A stretch of 64,000 bases of DNA from Streptomyces sp. ACA25 (GCF_028200735.1 NZ_JAQKPV010000003.1:1-64000), one strand, 5' to 3'. Counted from the stretch's first letter, positions 1-9,491 are shown. Translations and numbers: made by a program. Notes: generated by a model not told the origin, from the letters alone.

Positions 1-198
1 TGCGATTCCTGTATTCAGGCAAGCCCAAAACAGACCCTCGCGGGTAGTTTCTCGTAGTGGGTGCCACTCCAGGTGGCTGAGGTGCCTCCGCAGATCCGAG
101 CCCAGAACAACGAGCCGGACTGTGGCAGCTCGGACAACACTAGTGCCGGAGGGGACGCATGTCAACCTCCCTGGCGCAAGTGGTGCGGGCCGGTTGAG

Positions 199-1206
199 TC
201 ACGCCGCCACCGGCGCCTCGACCGGCCGGTCCTCCTCCGCCACGTCCCCCGTCTCGCCGGCCAGGTAGGCGCGGCGTCCCACCACGAAGACATAGACCAG
301 GAAGCCCGCCCAGGCCACCACCCCCAGGGTGATACGCGCCCAGGTCGGCAGCCCGGAGGGCGTCACGAAGCCCTCGATCACCCCGGACACGAACAACACC
401 GCCGCCAGGCCGATGGCCATGCCGATGGCTGCCCGGCCCTCCTGGGCGAGCGCCGACCGGCGGCTGCGTCCACCGGGGTCGATCACCGTCCAGCCCAGCC
501 GGAGCCCCACCCCCGCGGCGACGAAGACCGCCGTGAGCTCGAGAAGGCCGTGCGGCAGGATCAGGCCGAGGAAGATGTCGAGGCGGCCGGCGGCGGCCAT
601 CAGACCCAGTCCGGTACCGACATTGACGGCGTTCAGCAGCAGCACCAGGATCACCGGGATGCCGAGCAGGGCTCCGAACGCCAGCGAGACCGCGGCGACC
701 TGGGCGTTGTTCGTCCAGACCTGGGCGGAGAAGGCCGCGGCCGGGCTTTCCGTGTAGTAGGTCTCGTAGGCACCGCCCGGCCGGGTCATCTCGCGCAGCT
801 CCTCGGGCGCGGCGATGGCGGCCTGCACTTCGGGGTTCGCGGCGATCCACCAGCCGATGGCCACCACCAGCAGGGTGAACACGACGCCGGTCGGCACCCA
901 CCAGTAGCGGGTCCGGTAACAGGCAGCCGGGAATCCGGCCGTGAAGTAGTGGACGGCGTCCCGCCAGGTCGACCGGCGTGCACCGACCACCGTGCTCCGG
1001 GCCCGGGCCACCAGGGTGGTGAGCCGGTTGACCAGCTGCGGGTCGGGGGTGGAGGACTGAACACGGGAGAGCTGGGCGGCGGTGCGCTGATAGAGGGTGA
1101 CGAGTTCGTCCGCCTCCGCACCGGTGAGCCGCCGGCGTCGGCGCAGCAGCGCCTCCAGCCGGTCCCACTCGTGCCGGTGTGCGGCTATGAACACGTCGAG
1201 GTCCAT
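199..1206 (-). CDS. SpoIIM family (DUF95) integral membrane protein
   Basis: A 335-residue protein resembling stage II sporulation protein M. The N-terminal ~100 residues are soluble, helical and charged. They are followed by about five hydrophobic segments, the first around residues 105-128 (WWVPTGVVFTLLVVAIGWW). The PHGLLELTAVF segment is typical of the family. In Bacillus SpoIIM belongs to the engulfment machinery; in actinomycetes the role is unknown, and this gene is usually paired with an RDD protein, as here on the opposite strand. The ATG at 1206 is preceded by GAGAGGG about 9 nt upstream. Family assignment is firm, function is inferred. Confidence 0.9.
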   Translation of the reverse strand: MDLDVFIAAHRHEWDRLEALLRRRRRLTGAEADELVTLYQRTAAQLSRVQSSTPDPQLVNRLTTLVARARSTVVGARRSTWRDAVHYFTAGFPAACYRTRYWWVPTGVVFTLLVVAIGWWIAANPEVQAAIAAPEELREMTRPGGAYETYYTESPAAAFSAQVWTNNAQVAAVSLAFGALLGIPVILVLLLNAVNVGTGLGLMAAAGRLDIFLGLILPHGLLELTAVFVAAGVGLRLGWTVIDPGGRSRRSALAQEGRAAIGMAIGLAAVLFVSGVIEGFVTPSGLPTWARITLGVVAWAGFLVYVFVVGRRAYLAGETGDVAEEDRPVEAPVAA

Positions 1207-1253
1207 ACGGAAACCCTCTCAGATCAGGAACTACCGGGGCGGAGCCGTTCCGG

Positions 1254-1269
1254 TGCCGTGATCACGGCA
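1254..1269. promoter_or_regulatory. 16-bp perfect palindrome between divergent spoIIM-like and RDD genes
   Basis: TGCCGTGATCACGGCA is a perfect 16-bp palindrome lying midway in the 120-bp divergent intergenic region. Its position suits an operator acting on both genes. No matching regulator is identified, so this is a candidate only. Confidence 0.35.
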
Positions 1270-1326
1270 GACTGGGCAGCAGTCAGGCGGCGACAGCCAT
1301 CGTACGAACCGGAGGGGGACGAACGG

Positions 1327-2286
1327 ATGAGCCATCTCGTCACAGGCGATGCCGTGGTGCTCGGCATCCAGCCTGCCAAGCTTCCGAGCAGAGCGCTGGC
1401 CATCGCGATGGATCTCGTGGTGTACGTCGGTGGCTATCTGCTGCTGTCGCTCACCATGCTGGGGGCGGTGCTCGACCTCGGTTCGGCCACTGCCGCTGCC
1501 GTGCAGGTGGCGTTGTTCCTTCTGCTGCTGGTGGGCGTGCCCGTCGCGGTGGAGACGCTCAGCCAGGGCCGCTCGCTGGGCAAGCTCGCCTGTGGACTGC
1601 GGGTGGTACGGGACGACGGGGGTCCGATCCGCTTCCGGCATGCCTTGGTGCGCTGGCTGATCGGGCTGGTCGAAATTCTGATGACCTTCGGCTTCCTCGC
1701 CTGCGTGGCCTCTCTGGTGTCGGAACGCGGACGGCGGCTGGGGGATGTCTTCGCGGGCGCCCTCGTGGTGCGGGAACGTCTGCCCACGGGCACGTCCACT
1801 CCGCTGCCGCCTCCACCGCCGCAGCTGGCCGGCCGGTTCGCGGCGCTGGATCTCTCGCGCGTCCCGGACGGTCTGTGGCTCGCGGTCCGGCAGTACCTGA
1901 CCCGGGCCGGGCAGCTGGACCAGCAGGTGAGCTGGTCGATGGCGGTGCGGCTGGCGGACGACATGGTGGAGCACACCGGTGCCCCGGCCCCCGCCGGCAT
2001 CCACCCGGCGGCGTATCTCTCCCTGGTGGTCGGCGAGCGCCAGCGCCGGGATGCGGAGCGGACGTTCGGCTCCCCGGCGAACGGCCCGGCACCGGGGTGG
2101 TACCCCGGGCAGCCGGCCCCGCCCGGCTTCCCGGCCCGGCCCGACACCGGGACACCGCACGCTCAGCAGCCCCCTCCTCCGCCGTCCTCCCCGCCTCCGC
2201 ACCGGCCCGCACCGGCCGGGCCGGACAGCACGGAGACCTCCGGAGCGGAGAAGCCGCACGACGGCGGGTTCACTCCGCCGTCCTGA
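1327..2286 (+). CDS. RDD family membrane protein
   Basis: A 319-residue protein. Residues ~17-160 form the RDD domain, with R and D in the first helix (PSRALAIAMDLVV), two more hydrophobic segments and the typical RSLGKLACGLRVVRDDG stretch. A soluble domain follows, then a proline-rich C-terminal tail of about 90 residues. The ATG at 1327 is chosen because GGAGGGGG lies 8 nt upstream; the reading frame is open further 5' but without family similarity. RDD proteins are thought to be transporters or membrane accessory proteins. The 3' end overlaps the convergent downstream gene by 17 bp. Confidence 0.9.
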   Translation: MSHLVTGDAVVLGIQPAKLPSRALAIAMDLVVYVGGYLLLSLTMLGAVLDLGSATAAAVQVALFLLLLVGVPVAVETLSQGRSLGKLACGLRVVRDDGGPIRFRHALVRWLIGLVEILMTFGFLACVASLVSERGRRLGDVFAGALVVRERLPTGTSTPLPPPPPQLAGRFAALDLSRVPDGLWLAVRQYLTRAGQLDQQVSWSMAVRLADDMVEHTGAPAPAGIHPAAYLSLVVGERQRRDAERTFGSPANGPAPGWYPGQPAPPGFPARPDTGTPHAQQPPPPPSSPPPHRPAPAGPDSTETSGAEKPHDGGFTPPS

Positions 2287-2893
2287 AGTCGGACGGCGGG
2301 GACTCCAGGTCCTCCAGCTCCACCCCGGGGGCTGCCAGGACGACGTCCCCTGCGAGGTGAACGCTGTGCTGTTCACCGGTCTCCAGATCGCCGACCCGGT
2401 AGGTGTCCACGGTGAGCGGTCCACCGCCGGAGTCGTGCACCTCGCTGCCGACCAGTGCCCATGACCGGTCGACGGTGCGGGGCGCGAGCACCGGATCGGA
2501 GAACTCCACCAGCCGCACCCGGCGCGCGGGGTCTCCGGGGGTCAGGCGCAGCAGCCGGGCGGTGGCGATGAGGAACGCCGGGGAAGCACCGGTGAAGGAG
2601 TGCGCGGGCACGTTGCCCTCCTGGGCATGGGTGCCGGCGGGATCGGTACGGACCCACGTCACCCCGTCCAGCGCCGCGCCGCGAACCTGCCAGTCCCCGG
2701 CCCGCACGGCGAGCCGGACCGGTCGGCCCAGGTCGTCCAGGGCCAGGTCGAGGGAGCCGTGCTCCGCGCCGGCGGGGGTGAGCCGCCGGGCGACGTACCG
2801 CCAGCCGGTGGGGCCGGGAGCACACTGGAAGTGTTCCTCCCCGAGCGGGCTGTGGTCGTGGAGATCGTGGAGCGCATATCGGCCGCGGGGCAT
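2270..2893 (-). CDS. conserved hypothetical protein, unknown function
   Basis: A 207-residue soluble protein with no signal peptide or membrane segment. It is rich in beta-type segments (WRYVARRL, HSLDL-like strands, VRLVEFSDPVLAPRT, SVHLAGDVVLAAPGVEL). I do not recognise a named domain; it resembles uncharacterised actinobacterial proteins that may bind a lipid or glycan. The ATG at 2893 lacks a Shine-Dalgarno sequence but has TAGTGT six nt upstream, which fits a leaderless transcript. It converges on the RDD gene with a 17-bp overlap. Confidence 0.7.
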   Translation of the reverse strand: MPRGRYALHDLHDHSPLGEEHFQCAPGPTGWRYVARRLTPAGAEHGSLDLALDDLGRPVRLAVRAGDWQVRGAALDGVTWVRTDPAGTHAQEGNVPAHSFTGASPAFLIATARLLRLTPGDPARRVRLVEFSDPVLAPRTVDRSWALVGSEVHDSGGGPLTVDTYRVGDLETGEQHSVHLAGDVVLAAPGVELEDLESPPSDFRTAE

Positions 2894-2978
2894 GCGGGCA
2901 CACTACGTTTCCGAGAGCGGCAGTGCCCCGCCGGCCTCCGGCTGGGCCGGGACGGTCGGCGGGGCACGTCACGTGGAG

Positions 2979-3012
2979 ACCTCGGGTATCACGCGCCGCG
3001 GAAACCCGAGGT
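2979..3012 (-). terminator. hairpin downstream of ahcY
   Basis: A 9-bp perfect inverted repeat (ACCTCGGGT / ACCCGAGGT) with a 16-nt loop begins 6 nt after the ahcY stop codon. There is no T-run, which is common for actinobacterial terminators. Confidence 0.45.
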
Positions 3013-3017
3013 GCCGC

Positions 3018-4472
3018 TCAGTAGCGGTAGTGGTCGGGCTTGTACGGGCCTTCGACGGGAACACCGATGTAGGCCGCCTGGTCCGGGCGCAGGGTGGTCA
3101 GCCGGGCACCGAGGGCGTCGAGGTGGAGCCGGGCGACCTTCTCGTCCAGGTGCTTGGGCAGCACATGCACACCGATCGGGTACTCCTGGTTCTTGCTGAA
3201 CAGCTCGATCTGCGCGATCGTCTGGTTCGCGAAACTGTTCGACATCACGAACGACGGATGACCGGTGGCATTGCCCAGATTCAGCAGCCGCCCCTCCGAC
3301 AGCACAATGATCTTCTTCCCGCCGGGGAACGTCCACGTGTGGACCTGCGGCTTCACCTGATCCCGCACCACCCCGTCAATCGCCGCCAGACCCGCCATAT
3401 CGATCTCATTGTCGAAATGACCGATGTTCCCCACGATCGCCTGATGCTTCATCCGCCGCATGTCCGCGGCCATGATGATGTCCTTGTTCCCCGTGGTGGT
3501 GATGAAGATGTCCCCGCTCTCCACCACATCATCCAGCGTCGCCACCTGGAACCCGTCCATCGCCGCCTGCAACGCACAGATCGGATCGATCTCCGTGACG
3601 ATCACCCGCGCGCCCTGCCCCCGCAGCGACTCCGCACACCCCTTCCCCACATCCCCGTAACCGCACACCACCGCGACCTTCCCACCGATCAGCACATCAG
3701 TGGCCCGGTTGATCCCATCGATCAACGAATGCCGGCACCCGTACTTGTTGTCGAACTTCGACTTCGTCACCGCGTCATTGACATTGATCGCCGGAAACAG
3801 CAACGTCCCGTCCCGGAACATCTCATACAGCCGATGCACCCCCGTCGTCGTCTCCTCCGTCACCCCACGGATCTCCGACGACAACTCCGTCCACTTCCCC
3901 GGCGCCTCCCGCACCGTCCGGCCCAGCAGCTCCAGCACCACCCGGTGCTCATCATTCTCCGCCGACTCCGGATCCGGCACCGCACCCGCCTTCTCGAACT
4001 GCACCCCCTGATGCACCAGAAGCGTCGCGTCACCCCCATCATCCAAAATCATGTTCGGACCACCACTGGAGCTCCCCGGCCACGTCAGCGCCTGCTCCGT
4101 GCACCACCAGTACTCCTCCAGCGTCTCCCCCTTCCACGCGAACACCGGCACCCCCCGCGGGTCCTCCGGCGTCCCCTCCGGACCCACCGCCACCGCCGCA
4201 GCCGCATGATCCTGCGTCGAGAAGATGTTGCACGACGCCCACCGCACCTGCGCACCGAGCGCCACCAGCGTCTCGATCAGCACCGCCGTCTGCACCGTCA
4301 TGTGCAACGACCCCATGATCCGCGCACCCGCCAACGGACGCACCCCGGCGAACTCCCGCCGAATCGCCATCAGACCCGGCATCTCATGCTCGGCCAGATC
4401 AATTTCCTTACGGCCGAACCCGGCCAGCGACAGATCCGCGACCTTGAAATCAGCGGCAACAGTACTGCTCAT
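3018..4472 (-). CDS. ahcY: adenosylhomocysteinase (S-adenosylhomocysteine hydrolase)
   Basis: A full-length 484-residue AhcY. It reversibly splits S-adenosylhomocysteine into adenosine and homocysteine in the cytosolic methyl cycle. The NAD-binding loop [11 protein letters not shown] is present, as are the substrate-domain start [16 protein letters not shown] and the family C-terminus PDHYRY that completes the neighbouring subunit's active site. GAGGAG (4481-4486) precedes the ATG at 4472. From the middle of the gene to its 5' end the coding strand uses G-ending codons (GTG, GGG, ACG, TCG) far more than neighbouring genes, which prefer C-ending ones. This leaves a very long stop-free frame on the opposite strand. 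Homocysteine could feed the cystathionine beta-synthase at 59.5-60.9 kb. Confidence 0.98.
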   Translation of the reverse strand: MSSTVAADFKVADLSLAGFGRKEIDLAEHEMPGLMAIRREFAGVRPLAGARIMGSLHMTVQTAVLIETLVALGAQVRWASCNIFSTQDHAAAAVAVGPEGTPEDPRGVPVFAWKGETLEEYWWCTEQALTWPGSSSGGPNMILDDGGDATLLVHQGVQFEKAGAVPDPESAENDEHRVVLELLGRTVREAPGKWTELSSEIRGVTEETTTGVHRLYEMFRDGTLLFPAINVNDAVTKSKFDNKYGCRHSLIDGINRATDVLIGGKVAVVCGYGDVGKGCAESLRGQGARVIVTEIDPICALQAAMDGFQVATLDDVVESGDIFITTTGNKDIIMAADMRRMKHQAIVGNIGHFDNEIDMAGLAAIDGVVRDQVKPQVHTWTFPGGKKIIVLSEGRLLNLGNATGHPSFVMSNSFANQTIAQIELFSKNQEYPIGVHVLPKHLDEKVARLHLDALGARLTTLRPDQAAYIGVPVEGPYKPDHYRY

Positions 4473-4788
4473 GAATAGTGCTCCTCATAGCTGGGAGGGA
4501 CGGAGATGGACAGAGCGGGCACCGGGCACCGCGCTGGGCGGTGGCCGGAGCTTCGCAGTCCGTCGGAGGCCTTCTTTCCCTCTGCCGGGCCGGTCCCGCG
4601 GACCACCCGACTGCCATCAGCAGCGACGTCTGACTTCATCTCCGAATGTACAACGGACGGGCCGGGTCACCCCAGCCCGGCTGTGGCCGGACCGCGGGTC
4701 CGGCCAGGAATCGGTGCCGCCGGGCCGGTTCGGCGTCGTTGACAGGCGGACGGGTTGCCCTGCCGCCCGGCAGTCCTGATCCGGTTGG
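4473..4788. other. 316-bp gap between manA and ahcY with two hairpins
   Basis: No gene seen. It holds an 8-bp perfect hairpin with a 5-nt loop (GGCCGGAC / GTCCGGCC, 4685-4705) and a 6-bp one beside it (4661-4681), which may terminate manA transcripts. The ahcY leader and its ribosome site occupy the ahcY-proximal end. I looked for the SAH and SAM riboswitch cores upstream of ahcY and did not see them. Confidence 0.45.
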
Positions 4789-6000
4789 TCAGACCTGCGT
4801 GGTGGCACGGAAGAGGGTGCCGGGCCCGGTCACCTGCACCGCGGTGCCGGCGGCAACGAAGGCGGACTGCCCGCGCCCCAGCTCCAGGGAGTCCGGCCCC
4901 GCAGGGCCCGCCTCGGCCGCCAGCCGCACCGCGCCGTCCGTGCAGAGCAGGATCTGCGGACGGCCCGGCGCCAGCGACGCGGGTTCCGCCCCCGGTGCCA
5001 GCACGTAGCGGGAGAGGCGGAACTCCTCGACGGGGGTGAGATAGACCTCCTCCCCGTCCGGGGCGGCCTCGGGCCGCAGGATGCCGGGGTCCTCGCCGGC
5101 GAACCGCACGATGCGGAGCAGCTCGGGAACGTCCACGTGCTTGGGGGTGAGCCCGCAGCGCAGCACGTTGTCGGAGTTGGCCATGATCTCCACGCCCAGC
5201 CCACGGAGGTAGGCATGGGGAACACCGGCGTCGAGGTGAAGGGCCTCGCCGGGCTGGAGGCGGACGTGGCGGAGCAGCATCGCCGCCACGACCCCGGGGT
5301 CGCCGGGGTACTCGCGGGCGATCCCGGCGTGGACGGCGTACGAGGCGGCGTGCGGGCCGCCCTGTCCGGCGAGCCGCTGTGCGGATGCCGCCGCTCGCTG
5401 GACGGTGCCGTGCATCGCCGCCCGGTCGGCCGTCAGCACGGCGGTCAGGACCTCGCGCAGGGCGTCGCTCTCCGGGCTGGCGCGCAGGATGTCCACGTAG
5501 GGCTTGAGCTCGTCGACCCCGAGCCCTTCGAGGAGCTCAGCTGCCTCCGGCGCGGGGCGGAAGCCGCAGAGCCCGTCGAAGGTGCTGAGCGCGCAGAGGA
5601 GTTCGGGCTTGTGACCGGCGTCCTTGTAGGTCCGGTGCGGGGCGTCCAGCGGGACCCCGCGGGCCTCCTCGTCCGCGAAGCCCGCCCGGGCCTGTGCGGC
5701 GTCGGGATGCACCTGGAGAGAGAGCGGTGCGGCGGCGGCCAGGATCTTGAGCAGGAAGGGCAGCCGGGGGCCGAAGGCGCTGACCGAGGCGGCACCGAGC
5801 TCACCTTCCGGGTCCGCGGCGATGATCTCCGGGAGGGGGACCGAACCGGCCCCGCGGTCGATCAGGGAGGGGGCGGCGGGGTGGGCTCCCATCCAGAGCT
5901 CGGCCTGCGGCTCCCCGGTCGGCTCGGTGCCGAGAAGTTCGGGGATGGCGGTGGGGGAACCCCATGCGTAGGGGCGAACGGTGTTGACGAGGCGGTCCAT
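4789..6000 (-). CDS. manA: mannose-6-phosphate isomerase, class I
   Basis: A 403-residue type I phosphomannose isomerase converting fructose-6-phosphate and mannose-6-phosphate. Visible family features are the start LVNTVRPYAWGSPTAIPELLG, the AELWMGAHP motif, the zinc-site segments SLQVHPDAAQA and HKPELLCAL, and the C-terminal GEALHLDAGVPHAYLRGLGVEIMANSDNV region, of which DAGVPHAYL is diagnostic. It lies in a same-strand series with manB, so together they make mannose-1-phosphate for GDP-mannose and cell-wall or protein mannosylation. Only a weak ribosome site precedes the ATG at 6000. Confidence 0.96.
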   Translation of the reverse strand: MDRLVNTVRPYAWGSPTAIPELLGTEPTGEPQAELWMGAHPAAPSLIDRGAGSVPLPEIIAADPEGELGAASVSAFGPRLPFLLKILAAAAPLSLQVHPDAAQARAGFADEEARGVPLDAPHRTYKDAGHKPELLCALSTFDGLCGFRPAPEAAELLEGLGVDELKPYVDILRASPESDALREVLTAVLTADRAAMHGTVQRAAASAQRLAGQGGPHAASYAVHAGIAREYPGDPGVVAAMLLRHVRLQPGEALHLDAGVPHAYLRGLGVEIMANSDNVLRCGLTPKHVDVPELLRIVRFAGEDPGILRPEAAPDGEEVYLTPVEEFRLSRYVLAPGAEPASLAPGRPQILLCTDGAVRLAAEAGPAGPDSLELGRGQSAFVAAGTAVQVTGPGTLFRATTQV

Positions 6001-6100
6001 CGGGCTGTTCCAGACGTTCTCGGGTGATGGGGCAGGAGTCGGGTGCCCGCGTGGGCACGAGGAGGGACGGCCCGCCGGAACCGGTGCTCCGGCATGCCTG

Positions 6101-7255
6101 CTACGGGCGCGGCAGCTGCGTGATGGTCAGGTACACGGCCGTGAAGTCGAGCTGCGCGAGGAACTCCGCGGCGGCTTCCAGGGCGGTGGCTCCTTCTGTT
6201 GCGGCGAGCTCGGTCACGGCGGTCCCCTGTTCCTCGGCGAGGTGCCGGGCCGCCGGGAGGGCGCTGCGGCCCGCCGGGCCGCCGTTCTCCGCCAGCGGGT
6301 CACCGAGCAGCACGACACGGGCGTGCAGGGCCGGGGTCTCGTCCACGCGGTCGCGGAAGAAGTCGTCGGGGTCGTTGTCCCCGGCCGGGGCGAGGTTGCC
6401 GGTGAGGAGTGGCCCGTGGGCCGTGAGCGCTTCGGGCAGCTCTGCGGTGAGCGCGGGGACGCCCGGCAGGGCGGTGAGCGTGGCGGCCCCGTGCCGGGCG
6501 GCTGCCCGGGCCAGCGGACCTTCGCTCCAGAGCAGCGGGAGGGAGCCGGTGAACTCGATGGCCATGGTCTTGGCCGGGTTGCCGAGCAACGCCTCGGCCG
6601 GGCCGCAGCGTTCCGCGACGCGGTCGAGCCGGTCGGCCAGGGCGTGCAGGGCGTCGGTGCCCGCCTCCCACAGGCCGAGCCGGTCGCCGAGGAACAGCAG
6701 AGGGGTCAGCAGCGCCCACTGCGGGCCGGGGGCCGCGGGGTGTTCCGGGAGCTGCTCGTGCGGGACACGGGTGAGCGGCACTGTGAGGCAGTTGCGGCGG
6801 GCACTGCTCTCGGCCAGGGGCGTACCGGCGGGGGCGACGCTCACGACGCTGCAGCCGCGGCGGTAGGCCCGTTCGAGGAGGTCGGTGAGGCCGGCCTCGC
6901 CGCCTTCGGTGCTGGTGAGCAGCAGCAGGTCCAGGGGGCCCGCCCAGCGGGGCAGCGGCCAGCGCAGTGCTCCGGGGTCGGCGAGTGGCCCTTCGGGAAC
7001 AATCCGGGTGACCCGCACTGCTCCGCCGGTGAGGCCGTCGAGCAGGTCGGCGGCCAGTGGCACCTCGGGGCCCGGCCCGGCGACCAGGACGGTGCCGGGG
7101 CGGCCCTCGGGCCGGAGCTCGGCGATACCCGACTCGGCGGCTCCACGGGCCGCGGTGCGCACCTGGGCGCCCGATGCGGCGACGGACCGCAGCAGCCCCC
7201 GCAGGTCCACCCGGGCGAGGCCGTCCGGGGCATCGAGCAAGGATTCGTCGATCAT
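6101..7255 (-). CDS. SIS-domain phosphosugar isomerase-like protein
   Basis: A 384-residue protein related to bifunctional phosphoglucose/phosphomannose isomerases. An N-terminal SIS domain (about residues 25-190) contains VLVAGPGPEVPLAADLL and LLLLTSTEGGEAGLTDLLERA. The C-terminal isomerase-type domain contains LGNPAKTMAIEFTGSLPLLWSEGPLA. The start ATG at 7255 (MIDESLLD) has GGAG 5 nt upstream. Its position between manA and the Trm112-like gene, close behind manB, suggests a role in mannose or glucose phosphate metabolism. Whether it is catalytic cannot be decided here. Confidence 0.87.
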   Translation of the reverse strand: MIDESLLDAPDGLARVDLRGLLRSVAASGAQVRTAARGAAESGIAELRPEGRPGTVLVAGPGPEVPLAADLLDGLTGGAVRVTRIVPEGPLADPGALRWPLPRWAGPLDLLLLTSTEGGEAGLTDLLERAYRRGCSVVSVAPAGTPLAESSARRNCLTVPLTRVPHEQLPEHPAAPGPQWALLTPLLFLGDRLGLWEAGTDALHALADRLDRVAERCGPAEALLGNPAKTMAIEFTGSLPLLWSEGPLARAAARHGAATLTALPGVPALTAELPEALTAHGPLLTGNLAPAGDNDPDDFFRDRVDETPALHARVVLLGDPLAENGGPAGRSALPAARHLAEEQGTAVTELAATEGATALEAAAEFLAQLDFTAVYLTITQLPRP

Positions 7256-7287
7256 GAGGACTCCGATCGCCCGGCGGGGTGAGGTGT

Positions 7288-7467
7288 TCAGGCAGGCGTG
7301 CGGGCCTCGTCCACCAGGAGAACGGGGATGCCGTCGCGCACCGGGTACGCCAGTCCGCAGGCCGGGCCGGTGCAGATCAGCTCCTGGGCCGCGTCGTCCT
7401 CGCGGAGGACTGCGTGACACGCGGGGCAGACGAGGATCTCCAGGAGTCCGGCTTCAACGAGCGGCAT
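7288..7467 (-). CDS. Trm112 family small zinc-ribbon protein
   Basis: A 59-residue protein starting [19 protein letters not shown]. Two cysteine pairs, CPAC and CTGPAC, form a zinc ribbon, followed by [16 protein letters not shown], the family ending. Eukaryotic Trm112 activates methyltransferases; the bacterial paralogues are uncharacterised. GGAGGG lies 6 nt before the ATG at 7467. It sits 32 bp upstream of the SIS gene and is probably co-transcribed with it. Confidence 0.9.
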   Translation of the reverse strand: MPLVEAGLLEILVCPACHAVLREDDAAQELICTGPACGLAYPVRDGIPVLLVDEARTPA

Positions 7468-7676
7468 GGTGTCCCTCCGGGAGACGTGACCGGGTGCGTC
7501 GGGCGGCGCTGCCTGCCGTAGCCGGCTGCGGCGTGGTGAGCCGGGACGGCGGGGCGGGCGCGCCGCACGGGGCCGCGGGGTGCGGCCCTGCCGGTCAGCC
7601 TACCGGGCCCGCCGCGCCCGGTGCGCTCCCGACAAGGGGTGCACCCGGGGCGTCGGGGGCAGGGGCAGGGGCAGGC

Positions 7677-9032
7677 TCAGGCGCGGATGAGGGACAGGAC
7701 TTCGTCGCGGACCTTCTCCATGGTGCCGGCGTCGCGGGCCTCGACATTGAGCCGGAGCAGGGGTTCGGTGTTGGAGGCCCGGAGGTTGAACCACCAGTCG
7801 GCCGCGGTGACGGTGAGGCCGTCCAGCTCGTCCACCTCGGCACGGCGGTCGGCCCATGCGGACTTGACCGCTGCCAGCCGGCCGGTCTGGTCCTCGACGG
7901 TGCTGTTGATCTCGCCCGAGGCCACGTACCGGTCGTACTCGGCGACCAGTTGCGAGAGGGTGCCCTGCTGACTGCCGAGAGCGGAGAGGACGTGCAGTGC
8001 GGCAAGCATTCCGGTGTCGGCGTTCCAGAAGTCGCGGAAGTAGTAGTGGGCGGAGTGTTCACCGCCGAAGACAGCGCCGTGCCGGGCCATTTCCTCCTTG
8101 ATGAAGGAGTGGCCGACCCGGGTGCGCACCGGGGTGCCGCCGTGCTCCCGGACGACCTCCGGCACCGACCAGGAGGTGATCAGGTTGTGGATGACGACCG
8201 AACCGGGATGCTTGGCCAGCTCACGCGCGGCGACCAGCGCGGTGATCGCTGACGGGGACACCGGCTCACCGCGCTCGTCGACGACGAAGCAGCGGTCGGC
8301 ATCGCCGTCGAAGGCCAGTCCGAGGTCGGCGCCGGTCTCCCGGACCCGGGCCTGGAGGTCCACGATGTTGGCCGGGTCCAGTGGGTTCGCCTCGTGGTTC
8401 GGGAAGGTGCCGTCGAGCTCGAAGTACAGCGCGTCGAGCTCGACCGGCAGGCCGGCCAGCACGGTGGGCACGGTGTGGCCGCCCATGCCGTTGCCGGCGT
8501 CCACAACCGCTTTCAGCGGGCGCATCCCGGCCAGCGGCACGAGGCCGCGCAGGTGGTCCGCGTAGCCCCGCAGGGTGTCCTGCTGGGAGAGCCTGCCGAA
8601 CGTCGTGGCCGTCTCCGGCACCCCCTCTTCGGTCCACCGCTCGACCAGGGCCCGTATGTCGGCCAGGCCACTGTCCTGGCCGACGGGCGCAGCCCCGGCC
8701 CGGCACATCTTGATGCCGTTGTACTGGGCGGGGTTGTGGCTGGCCGTGAACATGGCGCCGGGCAGTGTCATGGCGCCGCTGGCGTAGTACAGCTGGTCGG
8801 TGGAGCACAGGCCGATCTCGACGACGTCGGCGCCGCGGCTCGCCACTCCCCGGGCGAAGGCCCGGGCCAGGCCCGGCGAGGAGGGCCGCATGTCGTGTCC
8901 GACGACCGCTCCGGCGGCCTCGGTGACGTCGGCGAAGGCAGCGCCGAAGAGCTCCGCCAGTGGTTCGTCGAGCTGGTCCGGGACCACACCCCGTACGTCG
9001 TAAGCCTTCACGATCTGTGACAGATCAGGCAC
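7677..9032 (-). CDS. manB: phosphomannomutase/phosphoglucomutase
   Basis: A 451-residue alpha-D-phosphohexomutase that interconverts mannose-6-phosphate and mannose-1-phosphate. It has the phosphoserine loop TASHNPAQYNG, the metal loop DGDADRCF, the sugar loop GGEHSAHYYF and the C-terminal phosphate loop RASNTEPLLRL, in normal order. The GTG at 9032 is preceded by AAGGGG six nt upstream. The manB, Trm112, SIS, manA order suggests coordinated supply of mannose phosphates. Confidence 0.97.
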   Translation of the reverse strand: MPDLSQIVKAYDVRGVVPDQLDEPLAELFGAAFADVTEAAGAVVGHDMRPSSPGLARAFARGVASRGADVVEIGLCSTDQLYYASGAMTLPGAMFTASHNPAQYNGIKMCRAGAAPVGQDSGLADIRALVERWTEEGVPETATTFGRLSQQDTLRGYADHLRGLVPLAGMRPLKAVVDAGNGMGGHTVPTVLAGLPVELDALYFELDGTFPNHEANPLDPANIVDLQARVRETGADLGLAFDGDADRCFVVDERGEPVSPSAITALVAARELAKHPGSVVIHNLITSWSVPEVVREHGGTPVRTRVGHSFIKEEMARHGAVFGGEHSAHYYFRDFWNADTGMLAALHVLSALGSQQGTLSQLVAEYDRYVASGEINSTVEDQTGRLAAVKSAWADRRAEVDELDGLTVTAADWWFNLRASNTEPLLRLNVEARDAGTMEKVRDEVLSLIRA

Positions 9033-9104
9033 TGCCCACCCCTTGTCCGTGAGTTCGCTGGAATCCGGTCCGATCGGGAGCGTGTTCCAATCTACCGGGC
9101 CGCC

Positions 9105-9491
9105 TCAGGAGTCGGGCGAGCGCAGGATCCGCAGGTGCCCGCGGCGGGCGACCTCCATGGGGTCGATGCCCTCCGTGGTGGGCTTGGCCGGCTTCGGCGG
9201 CGGGCCTTCGGAAGCCGGGGGCCTCGCGGCCTCCCGGACCGCGTCGGCCAGTGCCTCGAGATCGTCGCCGCTGTGCCGGGGGGTGGTGCGGTCGACGGCG
9301 AGCCGGACGACCTCCCAGCCACGCGGGGCGGTCAGCCGTTCGGAGTGCTCGGCGCACAGGTCGTAGCAATGGGGCTCGGCGTAGGTGGCGAGCGGGCCGA
9401 GCACGGCCGTGGAGTCCGCGTAGACATACGTCAGCGTCGCCACGGCGGGACGGCCGCACGCGGTGCGCGAACAGCGACGTACGGGGCTCAC
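9105..9491 (-). CDS. DUF3499 family zinc-ribbon protein
   Basis: A 128-residue actinobacterial protein of unknown function. It has paired cysteines CSRTAC near the N-terminus and CYDLC about 30 residues on, which look like a zinc site. The C-terminal part is low in complexity (PPASEGPPPKPAKP). The GTG at 9491 is the best start: the upstream frame lacks the family sequence, and TACGGT lies 8 nt upstream in place of a Shine-Dalgarno sequence, as expected for a leaderless message. It diverges from the metallopeptidase-like gene. Confidence 0.82.
   Translation of the reverse strand: MSPVRRCSRTACGRPAVATLTYVYADSTAVLGPLATYAEPHCYDLCAEHSERLTAPRGWEVVRLAVDRTTPRHSGDDLEALADAVREAARPPASEGPPPKPAKPTTEGIDPMEVARRGHLRILRSPDS

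Noticed and set aside
2403..4478. Stop-free frame of nearly 700 codons opposite ahcY
   Set aside because: It is the antisense shadow of ahcY, has no family similarity and is Arg/His/Pro/Leu-rich as expected from the G-biased sense strand.
4473..4788. SAH or SAM riboswitch upstream of ahcY
   Set aside because: Conserved core blocks of these classes were looked for and not found; only simple GC hairpins are present.
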